DNA from: a candidate division CSSED10-310 bacterium
GTDB lineage: Bacteria; CSSED10-310; JAFGDC01
Direction of reading: 5' to 3'
DNA length: 5,984 nucleotides
Assembly (NCBI GenBank): GCA_016932295.1
Contig: JAFGDC010000492.1
Location: forward strand, 1 to 5,984
The notes under the pieces: generated by a model
What the model was told of the DNA's origin: nothing
The model's database searches: none
What the model saw: the letters and a program-made list of their open reading frames with translations, nothing else
Made by a program: the position numbers and the translations under genes
Part shown: positions 1-5,984 of the stretch, in pieces
How positions within the stretch are numbered: position 1 is the first letter of the stretch
How the letters are laid out: every line of letters begins with the position of its first letter

Positions 1-515
1 ATATGGCGGTGGTGACGCACAGTGGCGTGGTGGGGCAGGTGACGAGGGTTACCAGCCGGTTCTCTGAGATCCAGGTGGTACTGTCTCCCGAGAGCGGCAT
101 AAGCGCTTTCGTCCAGCGCACGAGATCGCATGGCATCATCAGCGGCGGCATAGGACGCAACCGCTGCCTCCTGAAATACATCGAAAGCACCGAACAGCCG
201 CGTGCCGGCGACTTCGTGGTGACCTCCGGTCATGACCGGATCTTCCCGAAGGGTTTGCTCATCGGTCATATCATACAGACCGAGCGGCAGGCGCATGAAC
301 TGCTGCAATCCGTGGTAATAGAGACAGCCGTGGATTTTTCCAGGCTGGAAGAGGTGCTTATCTTGAAAAGTCAGGACAAGGCGCTGCTGGACAAGGATTT
401 TCAGGATGACCTGGTGCCGCCCGACCTGCCGCAGTCCAGTCCCCAGCCGCCGGCTTCATTACCGACGCCGCTGCCTTCGCCCACGCCGTTCCCCAGCCTC
501 TCGCCGGTACCGTGA
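1..515 (+). CDS. mreC: Rod shape-determining protein MreC, C-terminal part (5' end outside window)
   Basis: MreC is a bitopic inner-membrane protein whose periplasmic beta domain scaffolds the elongasome (MreB, MreD, PBP2, RodA). Only its last 170 or so residues are visible. The N-terminal membrane helix, coiled coil and first part of the beta domain lie before the window. The ATG at base 3 falls inside the conserved VVTxxGVVGxV stretch, so it is an internal Met, not a start. Family hallmarks are VVTHSGVVGQV, the VVTSG...IFPKGLLIG strand-turn (visible residues 72-88) and AVDFSRLEEVLIL (109-121), where most MreC proteins end or nearly end. About 50 extra residues follow. The last 32 (139-170) hold 14 prolines in a P-x-P-like, low-complexity tail, predicted periplasmic. 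The stop overlaps the mreD start by four bases (GTGA). The assignment is firm; the tail's role is unknown. Confidence 0.93.
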   Translation, partial: MAVVTHSGVVGQVTRVTSRFSEIQVVLSPESGISAFVQRTRSHGIISGGIGRNRCLLKYIESTEQPRAGDFVVTSGHDRIFPKGLLIGHIIQTERQAHELLQSVVIETAVDFSRLEEVLILKSQDKALLDKDFQDDLVPPDLPQSSPQPPASLPTPLPSPTPFPSLSPVP

Positions 516-1018
516 AAATCCGGTTCATCCTGCTCTACGGAATCCTGTTCCTGGTGTTGCAATGCGTGATCATGCCCACCCTTGGGTGGCGCAATATCAA
601 GCCTGACCTGTTGATGATCCTGGTGGTATTCATCGCGATGGCGGAGGAAGAGCCGGAGAAGCCGGTAATCGCCGGTTTCATCCTTGGTTTACTGGAGGAT
701 GCCTTTTCCAGCGTACCCCTGGGAGGGTTCGCATTGTCCAAGTCCCTGGCGGCGCTGGTGGCGCATTTCCTGGCGAAGCGCCTGTTCCCCGATTACCGCT
801 GGGTTCACCTTCTGGGCGCCGCCGCAGGCCTGGCAGTACAGAACATCGTGCTGTATTTCATCATGGTGGTCATGAGTGACCGGGTCTTTGTCCTGGAAAA
901 TCTGGGCGCGGTGCTTCTCATCGAGACTGGTTTCACCCTCATGGTCTATGCATTCTTGTTTGGATTGCTGTCCCGGCTGCATCTCAAGCATGGGGGCGGC
1001 GTTTTCCAGGAGCGATGA
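512..1018 (+). CDS. mreD: Rod shape-determining protein MreD
   Basis: A small polytopic inner-membrane protein of the elongasome, thought to bridge MreC and MreB. It is 168 residues long, typical for the family. It has about five or six hydrophobic segments, roughly at residues 5-22, 32-48, 52-70, 75-90, 97-121 and 130-155. The family-like KPDLLMILVVF (30-40) and GFILGLLEDAF..VPLGGFAL (55-75) patterns are present. The start is a GTG embedded in the mreC stop (GTGA, 512-515). No Shine-Dalgarno-like purine run precedes it (the upstream bases are pyrimidine-rich mreC tail codons), so translation probably depends on ribosomes terminating on mreC. The 3' end overlaps mrdA. MreD sequences diverge strongly, so the call rests on topology, length, these motifs and, decisively, its place between mreC and mrdA. 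Confidence 0.93.
   Translation: MKIRFILLYGILFLVLQCVIMPTLGWRNIKPDLLMILVVFIAMAEEEPEKPVIAGFILGLLEDAFSSVPLGGFALSKSLAALVAHFLAKRLFPDYRWVHLLGAAAGLAVQNIVLYFIMVVMSDRVFVLENLGAVLLIETGFTLMVYAFLFGLLSRLHLKHGGGVFQER
1008..1012 (+). promoter_or_regulatory. Ribosome binding site of mrdA (AGGAG)
   Basis: AGGAG lies at the end of mreD, just before two consecutive ATG codons at 1015 and 1018. The spacer is 2 bases to the first ATG and 5 to the second. The second is closer to the usual distance, so it may be the true start of PBP2, one residue shorter. Either choice overlaps the mreD stop TGA (1016-1018). Confidence 0.6.
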
Positions 1019-2901
1019 TGATCGACGAACAACTGGCCGAAAGTACCGGCATCAATCGCATCAAAACCAGCCAGCGGGTGCATAGGGTTTTTTTATTCTT
1101 TGTATTGTGCATCTTCGTACTGGCCGGCAAGTTATGGCATATCCAGGTCTATCAACACGACAAATACACCACCAAGGCTCGCGACAACCGCCTCAAGGTG
1201 CACCGCGATAAACCATTGCGTGGCTTGATGCTGGATATGAACGGGGACATCCTGGTGAGCAACCGGGCATCCTACAGCCTGGTGCTGCGCCGCAAGGATG
1301 TTCCCAAGGGTGAGTTGCGCACGGTGCTGGCGCGCGCCAGGGGATTATTGGGTGAAGATGCCTTTGTCCTGGAAGAGGCCATGGATACTGTCGGAAAGCA
1401 TGCCAAACATTGGCCGACGCGGATCATGTCCAACCTGGAATTCGATCAGTTGGCGGTGATCGAGGCGCACAAGTACGAGTTGCCGGGAGTATATGTCGAG
1501 GTGACGCCGAACCGGTTTTATCATCATGGCCGGCTGGGGGCGCAGGTGCTGGGGTATATCGGCGAGGTGAACCAGGAGGAACTGAAGCGTTACCAGTCGT
1601 TGAAGTATGAGCCCGGCGATATGATCGGGAAGAGCGGGCTGGAACTGGCGATGAACCGGTACCTGCATGGCACGAACGGCTACAAGGTGGTTGAGGTGAA
1701 TGCGCTGGGGCGGGTCGTGCGGACGCTGGCGGAGCCGCCGCCGGTGGCGGCGATCCCCGGGGCGCAGGTGCAACTGACCCTGGATTTCGATCTGCAACGC
1801 GCGGTGGAGGAGATCATGGCTCAGTACAAGGGCGTGGTCATCGTCATGGCGGCGCGCACCGGGGGAATACTCGCCATGGCCAGTCATCCCACGTACGATT
1901 CCAACCTGTTCGCCGCAGGTATCTCACGGGACGACTGGCAGCGGCTGAACGATCCCACCACGCCGCTTATGAACCGGGCCATCCAGGCGACCTTCCCCCC
2001 CGGTTCAGTGGTCAAGCCGCTGATGGCCTTGGCGGCACTGGAAACCGGCGTGGTGGACGAGGAGTCGTTATACGGCTGCCCGGGGTACTTCGATTTCCAC
2101 GGACACACGTTCCGTTGCTGGAAGAAGGGCGGGCACGGCCAGGTGAATGTGCGTTCCGCCATCGAGCAATCATGTAACGTGTTTTTCTACAATGTGGCGA
2201 CTCAGTTGGGAATCGAAACCATGGCGCGTTATGCCAGGATGTTCGGGTTGGGCACGGCGACCGGTATCGACCTGGGCAGCGAACAACCGGGACTGTATCC
2301 GGATCCAGTCTGGAAGATGAAGCGATTCAATCAAAAATGGTACCAGGGTGAAACGCTTTCCGTGGTGATAGGGCAAGGCGGAGTGACGGTCACTCCGATC
2401 CAGCTCCTGCTCATGATGAACACTATCGCCACCAGGGGATTGAAGGTCAAACCACATCTCATCAGGCAGGTGATTCCTTATCGGGAGTCGGAGGTGCCCG
2501 AACTGCCGGCGTATCAACCGGAGCAGCTTCCTGTGTCCCGCGCGCATCTCGACGTGGTGCGCGATGGCTTGCATCTGGCGATCAATGGTCGTGGCACTGC
2601 CACCAGGACGAAGATCAAGGGATTGGAGATCGCCGGAAAGACCGGCACCGCCCAGGTTGTAGGCAGGACGCACACCCATGGTTTGGCCGAATCCGAGATC
2701 GATCCGGCCTTCCGGGACCACAACTGGTTCGCTTCGTTCGCGCCTTTCGAGGATCCGGAAATATCCGTGCTGGTGTTTCTGGAAAATGGCGGCGCGCAGG
2801 GCGCAATCGACAAACAGTATATCGCGCGGAGCGTCTACCTGTATTACTTCCGGCGGGAATTCCAGCCTCTGCCGGAACCTGTGGAAGGAGCGCGGACGTG
2901 A
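1015..2901 (+). CDS. mrdA: Peptidoglycan D,D-transpeptidase PBP2 (elongation-specific class B PBP)
   Basis: PBP2 crosslinks new peptidoglycan on the periplasmic side of the inner membrane during side-wall elongation, and activates its partner RodA. At 628 residues it has the usual length. It has a short cytoplasmic N-terminus, one membrane helix (about 24-41), a pedestal/dimerisation domain (about 60-240) and a transpeptidase domain (about 250-612). All three penicillin-binding motifs are intact: S331-V-V-K334 (in FPPGSVVKP, nucleophile S331), S386-C-N388 and K542-T-G544. WYQGET, IGQGGVTVTP and FLENGG are also typical. Cys355, Cys368, His374 and Cys387 match the spacing of the zinc site described in Gram-negative PBP2. 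The conserved DRNG of the N-terminal domain reads D-M-N-G (residues 74-77). The gene overlaps mreD (ATGA) and rodA (GTGA). The start could be the second ATG at 1018, which has better spacing from AGGAG. FtsI (PBP3) is a less likely identity given the rodA/mreD neighbours and motif details. Confidence 0.96.
   Translation: MMIDEQLAESTGINRIKTSQRVHRVFLFFVLCIFVLAGKLWHIQVYQHDKYTTKARDNRLKVHRDKPLRGLMLDMNGDILVSNRASYSLVLRRKDVPKGELRTVLARARGLLGEDAFVLEEAMDTVGKHAKHWPTRIMSNLEFDQLAVIEAHKYELPGVYVEVTPNRFYHHGRLGAQVLGYIGEVNQEELKRYQSLKYEPGDMIGKSGLELAMNRYLHGTNGYKVVEVNALGRVVRTLAEPPPVAAIPGAQVQLTLDFDLQRAVEEIMAQYKGVVIVMAARTGGILAMASHPTYDSNLFAAGISRDDWQRLNDPTTPLMNRAIQATFPPGSVVKPLMALAALETGVVDEESLYGCPGYFDFHGHTFRCWKKGGHGQVNVRSAIEQSCNVFFYNVATQLGIETMARYARMFGLGTATGIDLGSEQPGLYPDPVWKMKRFNQKWYQGETLSVVIGQGGVTVTPIQLLLMMNTIATRGLKVKPHLIRQVIPYRESEVPELPAYQPEQLPVSRAHLDVVRDGLHLAINGRGTATRTKIKGLEIAGKTGTAQVVGRTHTHGLAESEIDPAFRDHNWFASFAPFEDPEISVLVFLENGGAQGAIDKQYIARSVYLYYFRREFQPLPEPVEGART
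2885..2890 (+). promoter_or_regulatory. Ribosome binding site of rodA (AAGGAG)
   Basis: AAGGAG ends 7 bases before the GTG at 2898, close to ideal spacing, and lies inside the last codons of mrdA. It settles the choice of this GTG as the rodA start and suggests strong initiation despite the GTG codon and the 4-base overlap. Confidence 0.7.
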
Positions 2902-3995
2902 GCCTGTTCGATCGTCGCCTCATCATCAATTTCGATATCAAGCTGTTGCTGGCGGTAGTGATCCTGACCGTGGTCGGCATCCAGTCCATCTACAGCGCCA
3001 CCTGCCTGCTCGATACCGGTTATCACCTCAAGCAAACCCTGTGGCTGACCCTGGGTCTCCTGGTCCTCCTGATCACCATCTCCGTCGACTATTCCATCCT
3101 GCTGCGGTATAGCTGGCTGTTCTACGGCTTCATCCTGCTGTGCCTCGTATACCTGCTGTTCACGTCTCCCATCGAAGGGGTCAAGCGCTATCTCAAGCTG
3201 CCGTTTTTACCCCGCTTCATTCCGGCGGAATTCCTCAAACTGGCGCTCATCATGATGATCGCTCGATACTTTCAGGATCGTTCCCTGGAGCATCAGGGGC
3301 TGCGCGATCTGATCGTCCCCGCCATCATCACGGGTATTCCGCTGCTGCTGATCCTGAAACAACCGGACCTCGGCACCGCCATGATCCTCGTTCCCATCTT
3401 CCTGCTGTTGATTTACGTGGCTGGTTTCAGCTTCAGGAAACTCGTCCTCATCTGTGTATTGTGCGGCGTCCTGGCCGGTATCGCCGGCAGCCTGGTGCTC
3501 AAGGACTATCAGAAAAAGCGGCTGGAGGCCTTCATCTTCCCGGAACGAGATCTGAAGGGCAGCGGCTACCAGTTGTACCAATCCAAAATAGCCATCGGCG
3601 CCGGCGGGCTTACCGGCAAAGGCTTCCTGGCCAGCCACCAGGCGCAGCTCTCCTTCCTGCCGGAACAGCACACTGATTTCATCTTCGCCGTGTTCGAGGA
3701 ACAATGGGGCTTGGTCGGCGGCATGGCACTATTCACGCTGTTCCTCTACATCATCTGGCGGGCGCTCAGGGTGGCGCGATTGGCGGTGGACAACGGCGGA
3801 CGACTCATCGCGGTGGGTATCGTCGGCCTGATCGGCTTCCAGTTCCTCATCAACGCCGCCATGGTGATCGGACTCATGCCCATCACCGGACTACCCATGC
3901 CCTTCATGAGTTTCGGCGGTTCTGCCCTGCTCAGTAATTATCTCGCCGTGGGCCTGCTGCTCAATATCAGGATGCGGAGCATTGTCCGGTACTGA
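2898..3995 (+). CDS. rodA: SEDS peptidoglycan glycosyltransferase RodA
   Basis: RodA polymerises lipid II into glycan strands as the elongasome's SEDS polymerase, working as a complex with PBP2 in the inner membrane. The protein is 365 residues, normal for RodA, with about ten hydrophobic helices. Motifs in order: FDRRLIINFDIKLL at the N-terminus; GVKRYL (94-99); AEFLKLALI (110-118), whose E111 and K114 match the Glu and Lys of the SEDS central cavity; KQPDLGTA (154-161); HTDFIFAVFEEQWGLVGG (258-275) with catalytic Asp260; and GLPMPFMSFGGSALL (331-345). Two departures are visible: the usual Trp of KRW is Tyr98, and the usual PSEF is P-A-E-F (109-112). The start GTG overlaps the mrdA stop and follows an AAGGAG site. 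FtsW is less likely, because the gene sits directly behind mrdA and the N-terminus is RodA-like. It is the last gene of the operon in this window. Confidence 0.96.
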   Translation: MSLFDRRLIINFDIKLLLAVVILTVVGIQSIYSATCLLDTGYHLKQTLWLTLGLLVLLITISVDYSILLRYSWLFYGFILLCLVYLLFTSPIEGVKRYLKLPFLPRFIPAEFLKLALIMMIARYFQDRSLEHQGLRDLIVPAIITGIPLLLILKQPDLGTAMILVPIFLLLIYVAGFSFRKLVLICVLCGVLAGIAGSLVLKDYQKKRLEAFIFPERDLKGSGYQLYQSKIAIGAGGLTGKGFLASHQAQLSFLPEQHTDFIFAVFEEQWGLVGGMALFTLFLYIIWRALRVARLAVDNGGRLIAVGIVGLIGFQFLINAAMVIGLMPITGLPMPFMSFGGSALLSNYLAVGLLLNIRMRSIVRY

Positions 3996-4066
3996 CAGCG
4001 CACTCTTTCTCCCGCAGGCGAGTACTTTCTGAATCCTGAGCGGCGTTCACATGCAGGCTGGAATTG
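3996..4066. other. Convergent intergenic gap between rodA and the hydrolase gene
   Basis: These 71 bases separate the 3' ends of two convergent genes, where a bidirectional terminator would be expected. I find only weak, interrupted stems (for example around 4009-4022) and no U-tract after them on either strand. Termination may be Rho-dependent or lie inside the opposite gene. Confidence 0.5.
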
Positions 4067-5950
4067 CTACTTGATATACCCAAGCGACCGCAGTGCTTCC
4101 TCAACATCCTCATCGAGGTCCCGTTCGGATTCCGATTGCATCCCCGTAACGATGTGGTACGCCTCCTGAGGAGACATGAGCGTTCTTTTCCCCAGGAAAA
4201 ACGAATCGTTCACCATCTCCGTGACAGGCTCTGCCATCAACGATCCCGGCCGATGCAGCATCTGTTCGAGGCCGGCTTTGATCCGATCGATCCCCGGATC
4301 AGCGCCGGCCGTATAGGGATCGCCGAATTCCACTCCGGGCCGGCCGTCATGATCGGGATGGAGGAGTTCGATGACCGTGCAGCCGGCTTCATAGGTGATC
4401 AGGCTGGTGTTTCCGGAAGTGTCAGCAACGAGGTATGGCAGCCATGGCGATTGCCAGAGTAACGTGCCGTGGGCCGAGAGAAACCGCAGGGAATACCCGC
4501 AGTCGTCGGTTACCGCCATGTCGAACGGGCAGTTTTCTCCATAGACCTGCGCGCAGTTACTGTAGGCTTCCCCACCGGCGGAGAATTTTCCATCCTTGAC
4601 TTCCATGCATGTCAACGTGAGTTTCAATGCGCCGAAGGCGTCGTGACTGTACTCAAGTGACTCCACCCGGGCGACATCGGGAATGGTGACCTGTCCCTCG
4701 TAGTCCTGGCGGAATCGCATCCTGGAATCGAACGTGACTGGAAATATTCCGTTGTTTGAGATGATGGAATCCGTGAACTGGGGAAAGGTGGGCGGCGGTT
4801 GTAACCGGTGATTCGTTCTGTGAACGAGGCGCTGCCGTACCTTGACTCCGGTCCCTGGGTCGATGGCGACCGCGGCATGCGCGTTGCGGCTGAGCGCGTA
4901 AGCCGGACGGGACTCCATGCGCCCGTCCCTGAGCAGGGGAGAGATGTCCGAGCCCTCATGTTCGATCGGATTCGATAGATTCAACAGAGACAGCACCGTC
5001 GGCAGCAGATCGACCTGTTGGGTGGCGAAGTCATGGATCACCCTGCCCGCAGGCACGATGTGTTTATTCTGGTGCCAGAAGATGCAGGGTATTCCGAGGA
5101 CTTCCTCGGTCACGTATTGATGTCCGAACTGCTGCCCCTCTCCAACATTTTCGCCATGGTCGGCCGTGAAGATGCACAAGGTGTTCCGCATTTCGCGCAC
5201 GTCGTTGAAGATCTTCTCCAACACCCTGTCCCAGGAGGCGAGTTCACCGCGGTATTGTGATCCCGCATAGTCCGCCGGCACCCAGGGTGTGTAGCCGGGG
5301 ATTGTGTTGTTGTCGTTCGCGGTGAACTGGTATGCCGACCTGACGCCATCCGTGTGCATGATGTTGAACGGCGGTGGCGGCAGGTAGGGAAGGTGGGGAT
5401 CGAAAGAGTGAATCCACAGGAAGAACGGTTCCTTGTCTTGTTTCCTTTTCGCGAGGTATGCGGACACTTCGGGCAGAATCTCCGTGGACGGACGCACGCC
5501 TGTTTCGTTGACTGGCAGGCTGATTTCCTGGAAGCCGCGGGCGACATTCTCAAGTGTCACCACGCATGTAATGGCTGCGGTGAGGTATCCTTCGGCGGCG
5601 AGAATCCCGGCGAGTGTCGGAAACTCCGGCGGCAGCTTGCGTATATTGTTGAGCACCCTGTGCCTGTCGGGATAGAGCCCGGTAAAAATCGAGGCGTGAC
5701 AGGGGATGGTCTGGACGGCGGCGCTGTAGTGCAGGAACACGGTTCCCGTCCGGGCGATCCCGGTCAAGCCGGGCATGTTGGTGAGGTTGTCGCCATAGGG
5801 GGGAAGAAAATGCGCCGCGGTGGTGTCGGAGGTGACGAGCACCACGTTCATTTTGGCGTTATCCTGATGCCGTAGACCATCACGGCAGGACAAGGTCAGC
5901 ATCACCGTGAGAAATCCTATCAACTGGATCCAGCGTCGATCTGCTCTCAT
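4067..5950 (-). CDS. Sulfatase-like hydrolase/phosphotransferase lipoprotein (alkaline phosphatase superfamily)
   Basis: A 627-residue predicted exported, lipid-anchored metal hydrolase. The N-terminus has R2, R5 and R6, then a hydrophobic stretch (8-20) and LTLSC with Cys22 as the probable lipidation site. Arg at +2 does not resemble the enteric inner-membrane retention signal. The catalytic domain spans about 34-345: MNVVLVTSDTT with metal-ligand Asp42; T81-I-P-C-H-A-S-I-F-T-G at the nucleophile position; HSFDPHLPY (181-189); YRGELASWD (233-241); and TADHGE (262-267, ligands D264 and H265) followed by GH (276-277). The nucleophile is predicted to be Thr81. The C-x-P-x-R signature needed for formylglycine is absent, so a phosphodiesterase or phospho-headgroup transferase is as plausible as a sulfatase. 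Residues about 385-525 hold a region with five Cys that I do not recognise. The end ALRSLGYIK is typical of this hydrolase family. The ATG is the only good start, with an in-frame TAA two codons upstream, but AAAGG abuts it with no spacer. The substrate is unknown. Confidence 0.85.
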   Translation of the reverse strand: MRADRRWIQLIGFLTVMLTLSCRDGLRHQDNAKMNVVLVTSDTTAAHFLPPYGDNLTNMPGLTGIARTGTVFLHYSAAVQTIPCHASIFTGLYPDRHRVLNNIRKLPPEFPTLAGILAAEGYLTAAITCVVTLENVARGFQEISLPVNETGVRPSTEILPEVSAYLAKRKQDKEPFFLWIHSFDPHLPYLPPPPFNIMHTDGVRSAYQFTANDNNTIPGYTPWVPADYAGSQYRGELASWDRVLEKIFNDVREMRNTLCIFTADHGENVGEGQQFGHQYVTEEVLGIPCIFWHQNKHIVPAGRVIHDFATQQVDLLPTVLSLLNLSNPIEHEGSDISPLLRDGRMESRPAYALSRNAHAAVAIDPGTGVKVRQRLVHRTNHRLQPPPTFPQFTDSIISNNGIFPVTFDSRMRFRQDYEGQVTIPDVARVESLEYSHDAFGALKLTLTCMEVKDGKFSAGGEAYSNCAQVYGENCPFDMAVTDDCGYSLRFLSAHGTLLWQSPWLPYLVADTSGNTSLITYEAGCTVIELLHPDHDGRPGVEFGDPYTAGADPGIDRIKAGLEQMLHRPGSLMAEPVTEMVNDSFFLGKRTLMSPQEAYHIVTGMQSESERDLDEDVEEALRSLGYIK

Positions 5951-5984
5951 CCTTTATTCTGTAGTGGAACCGAATCGCCGTGTC

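Noticed and set aside
3..5. ATG at base 3 as the start of mreC
   Set aside because: It lies inside a conserved beta-domain strand of MreC; the signal anchor and coiled coil that must precede it are outside the window, so the gene is cut by the window edge rather than being naturally short.
1345..1887. 180-residue open frame on the - strand inside mrdA
   Set aside because: It is antisense to a clearly conserved PBP2 gene, has biased His/Arg/Gln composition and no recognisable motif; it is a shadow of GC-rich codons.
4009..4022. Possible terminator hairpin between rodA and the hydrolase gene
   Set aside because: The stem has only five pairs with a bulge and a 3-base loop, and no U-tract follows on either strand.
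4280..4300. Cluster of four GATC sites in 21 bases
   Set aside because: It lies inside the hydrolase coding region and is explained by Asp/Pro/Ile/Arg codons; there is no other sign of an origin or methylation-dependent control.
5354..5875. 173-residue open frame on the + strand opposite the hydrolase gene
   Set aside because: The opposite strand encodes the catalytic core with several family motifs; this frame has low-complexity Gly/Val-rich content and no recognised domain.
5951..5972. Possible -10 box (CAGAAT) for a leaderless hydrolase transcript
   Set aside because: It matches the consensus only partly, no -35 partner is visible, and just 34 upstream bases are available.

Overview
The window carries the downstream part of a cell-elongation (rod-shape) operon on the + strand, followed by one convergent gene on the - strand. 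The + strand genes are the 3' part of mreC, then complete mreD, mrdA (PBP2) and rodA. The - strand gene encodes a predicted lipoprotein of the sulfatase/alkaline-phosphatase superfamily. Coding density is very high. There are no RNA genes, CRISPR arrays, insertion sequences or recognisable phage genes.

The organism looks like a Gram-negative (diderm) rod. It has an elongasome with a PBP2 of the Gram-negative type, and a lipoprotein with a residue pattern expected for export and anchoring. The contiguous order mreC-mreD-mrdA-rodA is common in beta- and delta-proteobacterial lineages and related phyla, but differs from the split mre/mrd loci of enteric bacteria. The sequence flavour of MreC, PBP2 and RodA, and a hydrolase with a T-x-P-x-H nucleophile motif, lean by eye towards a deltaproteobacterium-like or neighbouring lineage (low confidence). 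Base composition is moderately GC-rich throughout, with no obvious compositional break.

Layout: 1-515 is the C-terminal part of MreC with a proline-rich tail. 512-1018 is MreD. 1015-2901 is PBP2. 2898-3995 is RodA. Each junction is a 4-base stop/start overlap (GTGA, ATGA, GTGA), so the four genes are almost certainly one translationally coupled unit whose promoter lies upstream of the window. Bases 3996-4066 are a 71-base convergent intergenic gap with no convincing terminator. 4067-5950 (- strand) is the hydrolase gene, and 5951-5984 is the start of its upstream region.

How the genes work together: MreC and MreD are the membrane scaffold linking cytoplasmic MreB to the wall machinery. RodA polymerises glycan strands from lipid II, and PBP2 crosslinks them and activates RodA. 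The convergent hydrolase is transcribed separately, and nothing in the sequence ties it directly to elongation beyond acting at the envelope. I see no evidence of a wholly new system. The points most worth a second look are a predicted Cys-Cys-His-Cys zinc site in PBP2, the Thr nucleophile and unrecognised Cys-containing C-terminal region of the hydrolase, and the proline-rich MreC tail.
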